Source: a virus. From it: a stretch of DNA of 42,268 nt. Shown here one piece after another: positions 1-7,761 of this stretch. The notes under the pieces were generated by a model that did not search any database, was not told the origin of the DNA, and worked only from the letters and a program-made list of their open reading frames with translations. Made by a program: the position numbers and the translations under genes. The stretch lies in the IMG/VR virus record IMGVR_UViG_3300044678_000938, positions 1 to 42,268 of that record, one strand, 5' to 3'. Within the stretch, counting starts at the first letter, position 1. Each line of letters starts with the position of its first letter.

Positions 1-661
1 AAGAATAGAGTGCGCCCGATCCTCCGGCCATGGCTTTACCACCATACAATGCCATTGTATCATAAACGTGGTTATTAACAATTAACGGAATATTTGCTTG
101 GCCCAATTTAAGAGTAAGCATTCTAAAGGCTCCCTTAACAAGAGCGGCCTTTGTCATATCTCGGGTATCTTTTTCAGCTAGAGTGTCGCTGATTTCTTTG
201 TTTGTAGATAGATTCCCTAAAGAATCAAGAACCATAATGCAAGGATTTCGCTCACTCTCCGGTGTTTTGGTGTAAATATCCACCGCTTTAAGAGCTTTCT
301 GTCTGAATTCCTCAATAGTAACCAAACGAATAATAGCAATTCTGTTTACATCAAGATTTCTCTCAACTAACATTTTTTTGGTTATCGCATGTTCTGTATC
401 AAAATAGAGGCAGATTCCTTTGGGGTTTTTGTCTAAGAAATTTCTAACGACAGAAAGTGCGATGAATGTTTTGCCCGAAGCTTGGGGTGCTCCTAACATA
501 CTAATTTTATTCTGAGATATTCCACCAAAAATGGAACCAGAAATTAAAGCATTGAGAACATAAGATCCAGTATCAACAAAGGTTTCATTTTCAGTAATAT
601 CCGCTGCCACAGCCGCATACTCGGCTCCAAAATCTTTTACTACGCTTTTAAGAAAGTCCAT
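1..661 (-). CDS. uvsX: UvsX RecA-like recombinase (C-terminal part cut by window edge)
   Basis: This is the strand-exchange recombinase of T4-like phages. It coats single-stranded DNA and drives recombination-dependent replication with UvsY and UvsW. The frame starts at ATG 661 and stays open to position 1, giving about 220 N-terminal residues of a protein that is usually near 390. A Walker A loop GAPQASGKT lies at residues 57-65, and the Walker B-like strand CIMVLDSLGN (D146) fits UvsX. The segment IPLIVNNHVYDTMALYGG near residues 191-208 matches the conserved core of the family. The start lies 4 nt after the polymerase stop, so the two genes are probably cotranscribed. The 3' end is outside the window. 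Confidence 0.95.
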   Translation of the reverse strand, partial: MDFLKSVVKDFGAEYAAVAADITENETFVDTGSYVLNALISGSIFGGISQNKISMLGAPQASGKTFIALSVVRNFLDKNPKGICLYFDTEHAITKKMLVERNLDVNRIAIIRLVTIEEFRQKALKAVDIYTKTPESERNPCIMVLDSLGNLSTNKEISDTLAEKDTRDMTKAALVKGAFRMLTLKLGQANIPLIVNNHVYDTMALYGGKAMAGGSGALYS

Positions 662-665
662 AAGT

Positions 666-3170
666 TTATGTAAATAATTCGTCTAAGGTATAAGTTTTTT
701 CTGTTCGCCATCCAATAACATCCAGAATTTTTGTTAATGGTTGTAAAAAAGATAATTCAAATTGCTTTTGATAATCAACAAATTTTACGAGTCCTAATTC
801 AGTTGGAAATCTTTGAACAAAACCAACAACATCCTCTTTTAATGGATTTGGTTCCTTCAAATAACAATACTTAAGATTCTCCCCATTTTTTATGATTGGA
901 TATTTGTTTAGAAGATTCTTATCCGTTATTTGTTTATTATAAAGAATCGCTGCTCTCGCTTGAATTGGGGTGCGTTTGATGTATGTAGTGGTTGGACTCT
1001 TCCATTTATCAACATCACTAACCCGTCGTGGAAAAGAAATATCTTCTGGTGGTAAAGCGAAGAATTCTTCTTTAAATTCTTTGACAAACTTAATAAGATC
1101 CTCCTCTTCTTTGTTCATAATAATCTTGAATGCCTCTTTCACTCGGTTTCTACAAATTGCAGGGACAGAGGTTTTAACAGCCTCAATACCGCTAATTTTA
1201 ATTTTTGGTTCTGAGTATCGTACACCCTCATTATCCCATACGTTAAGAATGTAATTTTTCTTGGCTTTCCATAATCCAGAAGAGCAGATTTTCTCTCTCT
1301 TCATATGAAGATGGTTTTCAAAGGCATTTGTTCTTTGAGTAAAGCTAATAAAAATATCGTCAATAACACCTTGAATTTGATTATCACAGATTGAACAGAG
1401 AAAATTGATAACTTCCGTCTCCGTTGGTTCCTTATCTTTGAATATCTTATTAACGATTGGTTCTAGATGTAAAAAATTTGAATCCGTGTCGACGGCCTGG
1501 ACATAATCCTGTGAATCACCAACAAGTCTTTGTAAATAAGCATTCAGATTCTTTTCCACTGTTTTAATGACAGCCTGACCAGAATAAGTAATTGCCTCAG
1601 CGTTGCGAATATCGTAAAATCTAAAAGCGTTATTACCCAAGCTTCCATAAGCTGAGTTTAAGCATTGTTTTTTAGATTCTTGGAGAATTCTATAAGTAGC
1701 AACAAGCTCTTCTAGTTCAGTTGTCGGATTTTGCTCATACTCTTTTTGGAACTCCAACATTTTTTTCTTGTAAATGATTCGCTCATTGAACATTTCTTCC
1801 ATAATTCTAGGAAGAAATCCTTGTTGGTTCTTATAATACATTGAACCGTTGGCACAAATGGTATAGTTTTTATGCTCTGGTTTTACTTCAAAAGTATCAT
1901 CCACAATGTTATCAACCGAAACGTAAGAGTTCGGTGTTTGAACAAGAGTTTCTGGACTGATGTTAAAGGTTCTAATAAGAGACGGATACAGGGACGAGAT
2001 ATCAAAAGATACAATCCATTTAAACTTACCTGGACAAGGTTCTTTTACATAAGCACCTGAGTATTTCTCATTCTTTTCTTGTGGCGAGGATTTTACCGGA
2101 ATGATAATATTCTTCGCTAGAAGATGATTATAAATGATCGCATCCCACATTCTTCCTTGTGAAAGAGTGTCTTCTGGATTCACTTTAGAGTCCATAGCTA
2201 GGGTTACGGATAACTGGATGAGTCGTAGCTTCTTCTCCAGTTTATCAATAAGAACAGTATCAACAATGTTATATTCTACAAACAGATTCCAGTTTTTGGT
2301 ATAGAAGTCTGCAAAGGTATCATATTCCTCGTGGTCTAATTTTGATTCATTAAGAACCTCTTTTGCTACAGTGTCAAGCTTGTTGTTCTCAACACCAATG
2401 CCGGCGTACTTTTTGAAGAAAGGGAGGTAGTCAATCGTGTTAACACCATAGATTTCAAAAGCTTCTTGGGTTTTATCAGTTCTACGGTCTATAATCTCTT
2501 TACTTCTTATGTACTTCCAAGGAGAAAGCATTTTTGCTGCATTTTCACCAAGAGTTTTTTGAATTCGTTTTACAAGATATGGTATATCAAAGGTTTCAAT
2601 GTTCCAACCTGAGACGATTTCAGGGTAAGATTTTTCCCAGAATATCAGAAACTTTGTTAATAATTCCGCCTCGTTCTTACATTCAATATAAGTATTATTT
2701 TCTAATCTTTTATTGAAAGGTCTTGAACCAAAAGTAACCGTTTGTTTTGTTTTATAATCCATCAAAGTGATAAGAAGAATCTGCTCTCTAGCAGACTCAA
2801 CGTCAACACCTCCAAACTCTGATGTAGTCTCAATATCAAGATAATAAGTTTTGATAGAATTCATATCAAACTCTATCTTATCTGGAAACTCATCAGCAAT
2901 ATATTGATAAATTGGATTTTCATTACCGAAGACCTTGAACCCATGAACATCCTTATATTGTTCTAAAAACTTTCTATTATCACTGATCGTTGGTTGTTTT
3001 ACTGGTCGTAAATATTCACCATCAAGACTTTTGAATTTAGTGGGTTCTTTAGATAAAAGATAAAGAGTTGGTTGATACTCTACAATATCACTATATGGAA
3101 CTCCGTCATAACAACCTCTAACAAAAAGTTTATTACCCAGTCTTTTTACGCTTGTGTACCATTTTTTCAT
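666..3170 (-). CDS. 43: DNA polymerase, family B (gp43)
   Basis: This is the replicative polymerase with proofreading exonuclease (834 aa; T4 gp43 has 898). The exonuclease domain shows DIET (D112, E114) and WNIETFDIPYL (189-199). The polymerase domain shows D390 with SLYPS (393-397), the fingers helix KKQCLNSAYG (500-509) and the catalytic DTDS (561-564). The last residues, TLDELF, look like the C-terminal peptide by which T4 polymerase binds its sliding clamp. The gene lies between the Lsm-like pair and uvsX, as in other marine T4-like phages. No intein or intron is visible in it. Confidence 0.98.
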   Translation of the reverse strand: MKKWYTSVKRLGNKLFVRGCYDGVPYSDIVEYQPTLYLLSKEPTKFKSLDGEYLRPVKQPTISDNRKFLEQYKDVHGFKVFGNENPIYQYIADEFPDKIEFDMNSIKTYYLDIETTSEFGGVDVESAREQILLITLMDYKTKQTVTFGSRPFNKRLENNTYIECKNEAELLTKFLIFWEKSYPEIVSGWNIETFDIPYLVKRIQKTLGENAAKMLSPWKYIRSKEIIDRRTDKTQEAFEIYGVNTIDYLPFFKKYAGIGVENNKLDTVAKEVLNESKLDHEEYDTFADFYTKNWNLFVEYNIVDTVLIDKLEKKLRLIQLSVTLAMDSKVNPEDTLSQGRMWDAIIYNHLLAKNIIIPVKSSPQEKNEKYSGAYVKEPCPGKFKWIVSFDISSLYPSLIRTFNISPETLVQTPNSYVSVDNIVDDTFEVKPEHKNYTICANGSMYYKNQQGFLPRIMEEMFNERIIYKKKMLEFQKEYEQNPTTELEELVATYRILQESKKQCLNSAYGSLGNNAFRFYDIRNAEAITYSGQAVIKTVEKNLNAYLQRLVGDSQDYVQAVDTDSNFLHLEPIVNKIFKDKEPTETEVINFLCSICDNQIQGVIDDIFISFTQRTNAFENHLHMKREKICSSGLWKAKKNYILNVWDNEGVRYSEPKIKISGIEAVKTSVPAICRNRVKEAFKIIMNKEEEDLIKFVKEFKEEFFALPPEDISFPRRVSDVDKWKSPTTTYIKRTPIQARAAILYNKQITDKNLLNKYPIIKNGENLKYCYLKEPNPLKEDVVGFVQRFPTELGLVKFVDYQKQFELSFLQPLTKILDVIGWRTEKTYTLDELFT

Positions 3171-3178
3171 TATAAAAC

Positions 3179-3499
3179 TTACTTAATAGCTGTTTCGTAT
3201 AGACTTATCAGTAAAGATGTTGGATCAATGCTTACGAGTATTTTATCAGAATGAATCAAAAAATCGTTATCATTGGTAAACTGAATTAGCCATGGTTTTA
3301 AAACATATTGATCTTCGGAGAATCTATTATGAGTATTTTCCACCAAAAGTGCTGTAGTATTACCACCATTATATTCTAAAACAAAAGGCTCTACTAAGCG
3401 TAAATCTGGATCTCCAATATCCCCAGAGATTCGTTCAAACTGACTGATAATCTTCTTACCGTCAGGAAAGACGAAAATACTAATTTCAAGTTTTTTCAT
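3179..3499 (-). CDS. Lsm/Sm-like small protein, copy 1
   Basis: A 106-aa protein of unknown function. Its plan, a short beta strand after 'DGKKI', then 'PFVLEY', 'PWLIQF' and a final strand ending 'ILVSIDP', matches two other genes in this window (3486-3791 and 11528-11914) and resembles the small Lsm/Sm-type barrel proteins found near replication genes of marine T4-like phages. That fold assignment is inference. The start is placed at ATG 3499 rather than the in-frame ATG at 3514: a GAGGAG Shine-Dalgarno sequence lies 7 nt before 3499 and covers the upstream ATG. It overlaps the preceding gene by 14 nt, so translation is probably coupled. Confidence 0.7.
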   Translation of the reverse strand: MKKLEISIFVFPDGKKIISQFERISGDIGDPDLRLVEPFVLEYNGGNTTALLVENTHNRFSEDQYVLKPWLIQFTNDNDFLIHSDKILVSIDPTSLLISLYETAIK

Positions 3500-3791
3500 T
3501 AAAAGACTCCTCATATAATTTTAACAATTCTTTCGTTGGATCAACAGCCGTGATCATTGCGTCGGGAAAAACTTCTATTCTTGTATCTTTTGTAAATTGA
3601 GGCCATGTTAATAGACTCACTTTAATCTGAATCTGGGTATTATTTTCTCCCCAATCCGAATCAGATCCAGCAATAATTTGCTTTGGATTATTAAAGATAT
3701 ATCCTATAACCTTACGATCTTCATCTCTCCCTTCTAAGAGTTCGGTTATAACATACTCTCCCGTTTTTAAATAAACTAATTTCGTTGACAT
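3486..3791 (-). CDS. Lsm/Sm-like small protein, copy 2
   Basis: A 101-aa protein of unknown function. It begins 'KLVYLKTGEYVI', with a central strand around 'NNPKQII', then 'LLTWPQF' and 'MITAVDP', and a C-terminal helix 'ELLKLYEESF'. The same order of elements occurs in its downstream neighbour and in the gene at 11528-11914, so the three look like diverged paralogues of a small beta-barrel protein. A nucleic-acid-binding role would fit an Lsm-like fold but is not shown by any motif. A sigma70-like promoter (3820-3848) and a GAGGA site about 12 nt upstream of the ATG precede it. Confidence 0.65.
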   Translation of the reverse strand: MSTKLVYLKTGEYVITELLEGRDEDRKVIGYIFNNPKQIIAGSDSDWGENNTQIQIKVSLLTWPQFTKDTRIEVFPDAMITAVDPTKELLKLYEESFNEKT

Positions 3792-3819
3792 GCTAGAGAA
3801 GGTTCCTCAGATCAAACAC

Positions 3820-3848
3820 ACTCTAACACACAACTCTTAATTTGTCAA
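3820..3848 (-). promoter_or_regulatory. Sigma70-type promoter for Lsm-like genes and gp43
   Basis: TTGACA (3843-3848, minus strand), a 17-bp spacer ending in TGT, and a weaker -10 TAGAGT (3820-3825). It belongs to a set of five such promoters in the window. It would transcribe the two Lsm-like genes, gp43 and uvsX, just downstream of the terminator that closes the regA unit. Confidence 0.65.
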
Positions 3849-3913
3849 GCCTGTTTTGATTCTACAAAACTATATTCAAATTGTTGTAAGGTTGTATAAT
3901 TGTTTCCGATTAT

Positions 3914-3956
3914 AAAAAAGTCAGCTTTCTGTTATTTAGCAGAAAGCTTAATGACT
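3914..3956 (-). terminator. Intrinsic terminator after regA spacer
   Basis: On the minus strand a perfect 9-bp stem, AGCTTTCTG paired with CAGAAAGCT (3923-3931 and 3940-3948), has an 8-nt loop. It is extended by an outer AGTC/GACT pairing and followed at once by six T (3919-3914). It should end transcripts of the clamp/clamp-loader/regA operon. Confidence 0.8.
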
Positions 3957-3995
3957 TAGGATTGTCCAGAGACGACGATAATTGGGAGTAGCCCC
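3914..3995 (-). ncRNA. Possible small RNA between regA and Lsm-like genes
   Basis: The 249-base stretch 3792-4040 has no ORF with an ATG on the minus strand. A CATAAATA octamer (4001-4008) is followed about 80 nt later by a strong terminator, which would give a short discrete transcript. Within it GGG/CCC around 3981-3994 can pair. An RNA product is inference only. The octamer also lies in the loop of a GCGATT/AATCGC hairpin, so it may instead be part of a 3' leader structure. Confidence 0.2.
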
Positions 3996-4000
3996 GCGAT

Positions 4001-4008
4001 TATTTATG
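4001..4008 (-). promoter_or_regulatory. Late-promoter-like octamer CATAAATA
   Basis: It matches the NATAAATA late promoter described for T4-like cyanophages. It is far (about 210 nt) from the next gene start and a terminator intervenes, so a coding target is doubtful. Confidence 0.3.
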
Positions 4009-4040
4009 GTCTAATCGCCACCAGAACTGGAAAAAGATCT

Positions 4041-4511
4041 TTAAACGTTTTCATTGCCAGGATCTTTCTGGGTCTTATTACCAATGGTATATTTTGCTTC
4101 TAAGCGATAAACACCTTCAACTTTCTCTTTAAAGCTGACTACTTTGATCTTGTTAAGAGGGCAATAACCATACTTCTCTAATACTTCGGGATTAAGAATC
4201 ACCAGAAGACCCCACTGCTCTAGGAGTCTAGCAGTAGTGGACCGACGCTGCATATCGTCTAGTGTGATTGTAGTCTGTTTACCATCTAGACCGAAAAGCT
4301 CTTTGAAATGGCAAATCCGATAAGGAGAAAGAGTTCCTCTACGACTATGCAGAATATGACAAGACTGATAAAGAACGTTAGTATGTCGGGAAAGAAGGCC
4401 GATTCTTGAGATTGTTTCCCGAATCTTTAAGAAGTCGTCTGGCTCTTTTAATGAAACATAAAGTGGTTCAATTTCATCAAAGGGAATGTAATTTTGATCA
4501 AGGTTACTCAT
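4041..4511 (-). CDS. regA: RegA translational repressor
   Basis: This is a homologue of T4 RegA, which binds start regions of early phage mRNAs and represses translation. The match to T4 RegA is extensive: SLKEPDDFLKIRETISRIG, VLYQSCHIL, HFKELFGLDGKQ, LLEQWGL, VVSFKEK and the end KYTIGN. At 156 aa it is longer than T4 RegA (122), with about 14 extra N-terminal residues before LYVSLKEP and an extra tail after KYTIGN. A TTAGGA Shine-Dalgarno-like sequence precedes the ATG. It is last in the clamp operon (45-44-62-regA), before the terminator at 3914-3956. Confidence 0.95.
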   Translation of the reverse strand: MSNLDQNYIPFDEIEPLYVSLKEPDDFLKIRETISRIGLLSRHTNVLYQSCHILHSRRGTLSPYRICHFKELFGLDGKQTTITLDDMQRRSTTARLLEQWGLLVILNPEVLEKYGYCPLNKIKVVSFKEKVEGVYRLEAKYTIGNKTQKDPGNENV

Positions 4512-4551
4512 AGTTAATTAATCCTAAAGTGTAATAATAAACATAATGTAT

Positions 4552-4926
4552 TTAGAGTTTGCCACCCTTAAATAGCTGGCGTTTGATATCTTGTATCTGT
4601 TCGGTTTCTAATACGGTCAAATACTCTTTTGCTTTTTCTGTGCTAATATTAAAGTATTCTTTAATAAATTCTACGTTAGTGTCTTTTGTTTTTTTAAGAT
4701 ATGGATTGAATCGTTTTTTTCTTGGAACTGCATGTAGTAGAAACTTGTATTGCATAATGGGTTGCATCATGTAGCGTTTATTCAGCTCATTAACAAGCAG
4801 AACTAAACTTCTATCAGCCCCCAGAATTTTGTTTATGATATAATGAGGATAATCAGAAATATGTTCAGATAAATCCTCTTTGGTAAACGTAATAGAATTA
4901 ATCCAATCTTTTAATTCTACAGCCAT
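4552..4926 (-). CDS. 62: Clamp loader small subunit (gp62)
   Basis: Small subunit of the T4-type clamp loader, which with gp44 loads the gp45 ring at primer ends. The protein is short (124 aa from this start; T4 has 187), as in other marine T4-like phages. The family pattern is visible: 'LKDWINSI' at the N-terminus, 'YPHYIINKIL', 'QYKFLL', 'KKRFNPYLKK' and the lysine-rich C-terminus. ATG 4926 gives the usual 10-nt overlap with the gp44 stop (ATG...TAG); a GTG at 4932 would add two residues. The order 45-44-62-regA supports the call. Confidence 0.9.
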   Translation of the reverse strand: MAVELKDWINSITFTKEDLSEHISDYPHYIINKILGADRSLVLLVNELNKRYMMQPIMQYKFLLHAVPRKKRFNPYLKKTKDTNVEFIKEYFNISTEKAKEYLTVLETEQIQDIKRQLFKGGKL

Positions 4927-5849
4927 TGACACTCTGCCATCAACTTTGTAAAACCTGCCATAAGATCTATCTCATTATCTCCGGCGGTTGTGCTCATGTG
5001 ATCATAGAGAATCAAAATTGCTACCGGAATAGAAGGTTTTTCCATCACATCATCCAGACCGTCAAAAACTCTTCGGAGAATAGTGTTCTTATCGTTATCC
5101 ACATTCTCTACAACCCATTTACGAACTTCCATAAACTTCTGTTCTTTCAGATATTTGAAAAGTTGTGTAAGATTAATATCCGTTACATGAGATAGAATAT
5201 TGGTTCCGATAGTTCCACTTTTTGAATGAGTCTGTAGAAGATGTAGAGTTTTTCTAAAATCTGGAAAATGTTTTGCAATAAATTTGACAAGAATTCTATC
5301 ATCATCACAAACAACATTCTCGTCTTCTAAAATCTTTTGAATTTTCTTATAAAACTCATTCATCAAAACGGGTCTTTCTTCAGAAGGAATTCTAAAGATA
5401 ACTGGTGGACAACGAGATTGAATTGGCTCTTTAATGCCATTGAGATTATTACAGGTGAAGATGAATGTACAATTTCTCTGAAACTCCTCAATACATCCTC
5501 TCAGTGCCAACTGCGCATCGTTGGTCATGTTATCACCCTCGTCAATTAGAAGAATCTTTTTACCGGGATTTAACGAGACCGTTGATGCGTAGTTTTTAAC
5601 TTTATTACGAATAATATCAATAGTTCGTTCATCAGAACCATTAATAACCATTATATCCCTCTTTAATTCTTTAGCCAAAGCGCGAATAGTGGCAGTTTTA
5701 CCCCGACCCTTCTCACCAGCCAGAATCATATTGGGAATAGTATTAGAGTCTCTAATATCAATGAATTGCTTCTTAATAGCAACTGGTAAAATACACTCGT
5801 CAATCGTATTCGGAGCGTATTGTTCAACCCACAAATAATCTATTTTCAT
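4917..5849 (-). CDS. 44: Clamp loader large subunit, AAA+ ATPase (gp44)
   Basis: ATPase subunit of the sliding-clamp loader (310 aa; T4 gp44 has 319). Walker A GEKGRGKT is at residues 45-52 and Walker B LLIDEGDN at 100-107. The sensor-1 strand FTCNN (131-135) and the SRC arginine-finger motif (145-147) are typical of clamp loaders. It starts 3 nt after gp45 and overlaps gp62, so the replication accessory proteins are made from one mRNA. Confidence 0.97.
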   Translation of the reverse strand: MKIDYLWVEQYAPNTIDECILPVAIKKQFIDIRDSNTIPNMILAGEKGRGKTATIRALAKELKRDIMVINGSDERTIDIIRNKVKNYASTVSLNPGKKILLIDEGDNMTNDAQLALRGCIEEFQRNCTFIFTCNNLNGIKEPIQSRCPPVIFRIPSEERPVLMNEFYKKIQKILEDENVVCDDDRILVKFIAKHFPDFRKTLHLLQTHSKSGTIGTNILSHVTDINLTQLFKYLKEQKFMEVRKWVVENVDNDKNTILRRVFDGLDDVMEKPSIPVAILILYDHMSTTAGDNEIDLMAGFTKLMAECQWL

Positions 5850-5852
5850 ACA

Positions 5853-6536
5853 TCAACCTTCAAAGGTAGAATCGGGAGACATGGGTAGAACGTAACGAAG
5901 ATTTCTACTGGTGTTTGTCGCCTCTAGCAAAAATGGATTCTTAGAAAGAACAACCTCATAATCTCCAGACATTAAAACAAAACTATCCAGAAATGTTTGA
6001 ATACAGAAAACATCGGTTGTTTTACCTACAACTGTAGTATAAGATGTCATCGTTGGATTATCTTTATGATAAACATTCAGATAGATTTCCCCATCTTCAC
6101 CTTTAAACTCAACAATCCAATGTTTACGGTCAGAATCAAACAAGGACATTTTGGAGATTTTGTCCATTAGTTCCTGAGTTAGATGAAAGCAAACATCCTT
6201 GCTTTTTAGTAGCAATTCTTTATCAGGTGGAATAGCGGTGAGAAAAGAGGTAGATGAGAAGAAATATTTAATCTCACTTCGTCCTTCTTTAATTAGAACA
6301 TAATCCTCATCAGAAAAGACCAATTCAGGATCCTTCAAGATGTTATAGGCTGAAATAAAACTCTTCAGATCATAAAGACCAAATTCCCGCTCAAACGTTT
6401 CTTCTACCGTTGCCTCGGCAAAAACTCTATTATCTTCGCTACGTGTACGAATTCTATTGCCAGGATAGACGACAAGATTTTCGTTAATTCCCCTAAAATT
6501 ATTTAAAATTTCAATTGTGTTTTTAGTTAATTTCAT
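5853..6536 (-). CDS. 45: Sliding clamp (gp45)
   Basis: Processivity ring for the polymerase and, in T4-like phages, the coactivator of late transcription through gp55. Its length of 227 aa is almost that of T4 gp45 (228). The N-terminus 'KLTKNTIEILNNFRGINENL' and the two-domain acidic/beta pattern with 'FGLYDLKSFISA' fit gp45. It lies directly upstream of gp44 and gp62. No strong Shine-Dalgarno sequence is seen before the ATG. Confidence 0.95.
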   Translation of the reverse strand: MKLTKNTIEILNNFRGINENLVVYPGNRIRTRSEDNRVFAEATVEETFEREFGLYDLKSFISAYNILKDPELVFSDEDYVLIKEGRSEIKYFFSSTSFLTAIPPDKELLLKSKDVCFHLTQELMDKISKMSLFDSDRKHWIVEFKGEDGEIYLNVYHKDNPTMTSYTTVVGKTTDVFCIQTFLDSFVLMSGDYEVVLSKNPFLLEATNTSRNLRYVLPMSPDSTFEG

Positions 6537-6587
6537 ACTTTTAATTTCAAAAGTTCAATTTTGTGTTATGTCTTATCTCCTATCAGC

Positions 6588-6884
6588 TCAAGATTCCGTA
6601 TCGTTTTTATTCACAAGCTCAAGATGATTAATAAGAAGAATCGTATAATGTAGAATCTTAAAAAGATCTCGCTTGGGTGTACCTTTTAGATGAAAACGAT
6701 CAATATACTTAGTAATATTACCGGCCAAGAATCCTTCTCGCCTTTCATGTAAGATTCTATCTATAGATTGAAGGCCGTCATTTTCAACATCAACATAATG
6801 CTGCTCGTAGGTACTGGCAACATATTCTTCTAACTCTTTAAGAATCTGTCCTTCGTTGTATTTCCAAATGCTATTTTGAACCAT
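6588..6884 (-). CDS. Small DUF3310/SaV-like protein
   Basis: A 98-aa protein. The central segment 'GFLAGNITKYIDRFHLKGTPKRDLFKILHY' type pattern (about residues 50-82; a Gly-Asn helix, then K-Y-I-x-R, K-G and a D-L-x-K helix) resembles the DUF3310 (SaV-like) family of small phage proteins. Its biochemical role is unknown. It is the first gene after a strong sigma70-type promoter (6935-6963) and lies just upstream of gp45. The family assignment is from motif memory only. Confidence 0.55.
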   Translation of the reverse strand: MVQNSIWKYNEGQILKELEEYVASTYEQHYVDVENDGLQSIDRILHERREGFLAGNITKYIDRFHLKGTPKRDLFKILHYTILLINHLELVNKNDTES

Positions 6885-6897
6885 AATTTATTTCAAT

Positions 6898-6935
6898 AAA
6901 AATACCTGAGGTCCCTTTTAGGAACATCTCAGGTA
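6898..6935 (-). terminator. Terminator hairpin overlapping a promoter
   Basis: On the minus strand TACCTGAG pairs with CTCAGGTA (6928-6935 with 6903-6910). An inner GTTCC/GGGAC stem follows with one U-G pair, then TTTTT (6902-6898). It should stop read-through from the 247-aa gene. Its outermost base is also the last base of the -10 box of the promoter at 6935-6963. Confidence 0.75.
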
Positions 6936-6963
6936 CTATACCACACATTGTCTGGTTTGTCAA
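6935..6963 (-). promoter_or_regulatory. Strong sigma70-type promoter for the clamp operon
   Basis: TTGACA (6958-6963), a 17-bp spacer ending TGTGG, and TATAGT (6935-6940): consensus -35, ideal spacing and an extended TGn -10. It would drive the DUF3310-like gene, gp45, gp44, gp62 and regA. The expected start near 6928 lies at the inner end of the 5' arm of the overlapping terminator, so its own transcripts would lack most of that arm. Confidence 0.85.
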
Positions 6964-6986
6964 GCCCTTTTGGTTTGACCGTATAT

Positions 6987-7730
6987 TCAGAGGTTTTCTT
7001 GGGTTTTAGATAAAGTTTCTAAAATACTACCACGCCAGTCTTCACTCATATTACTCATAATTTGTAGAGCCGAATCTTCGGTATCAGCGAAACCTTTATC
7101 CAGAAGATATTCTAGAACTAGATCATAAGTATCAACATCTTCTTTATATGGACCTCCGACATGTCTCATTGTACCAAAAGCACTTTTTTCTCCTTTGGTT
7201 TTTTTCATACCTCTACCTGCTTCATGATACGACCGCCTTTCACTTGTCTTACCACCAGTAGACATAACAAGAGATGGATCTTGATTTCTTTTTCTGATTT
7301 TTTGTAAGGGTGTTAGATTCGCTTCAGCTTTACCTTCACCAAGATCTTCAGCTTCTTCCTTCATACTCTTGGCAACCCGATCCATACGATCGGCGCGGGC
7401 CATATGACGACTACGGCCAGGACCACTAGAAGGTGCTTCCATTCTGGCTCGGCGGGCCATCATTTCGGCTTTTTTCTTCGGTGACAGCATCATAGCAGAA
7501 GAATCACCATTTCCATATTTACCGTTTTCAGGATCTACTTTTCCACCACAACCACGAATTTCGTCAAGAATACCTTCAATAACGCCATCCTCTAGTTGCT
7601 CATAAATCTCCATTGCTTCATCAGAAGTTTCAGCATAACCTTCAGAAACAAGATAATCAAGAGCTAATTCTTGGTCACTCTTGTAAACGGAAAGATAAGC
7701 CTCATGTAGATTGTTATTATAATCAGACAT
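6987..7730 (-). CDS. Probable virion-associated protein with repeated terminal domain
   Basis: A 247-aa protein of unknown function. The same short helical module occurs twice: near the N-terminus (YLVSEGYAETSDEAMEIYE, about 26-44) and near the C-terminus (YLLDKGFADTEDSALQIM, about 208-225), each followed by an acidic 'I(L)' helix. Between them is a basic stretch rich in Met, Arg, Ala and Lys (about 75-180). Such modules recur in proteins of marine phages, often virion-associated, but that is family knowledge, not shown here. A late-promoter-like octamer 24 nt upstream (7754-7761) fits late expression, unlike the surrounding replication genes. Confidence 0.6.
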   Translation of the reverse strand: MSDYNNNLHEAYLSVYKSDQELALDYLVSEGYAETSDEAMEIYEQLEDGVIEGILDEIRGCGGKVDPENGKYGNGDSSAMMLSPKKKAEMMARRARMEAPSSGPGRSRHMARADRMDRVAKSMKEEAEDLGEGKAEANLTPLQKIRKRNQDPSLVMSTGGKTSERRSYHEAGRGMKKTKGEKSAFGTMRHVGGPYKEDVDTYDLVLEYLLDKGFADTEDSALQIMSNMSEDWRGSILETLSKTQENL

Positions 7731-7753
7731 AGTAATTTTTGAGTTTATTGAAG

Positions 7754-7761
7754 TATTTATT
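7754..7761 (-). promoter_or_regulatory. Late promoter AATAAATA
   Basis: Matches NATAAATA, about 24 nt upstream of the 247-aa gene and overlapping the gp46 stop codon. It would give this gene late expression of its own. Confidence 0.55.
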
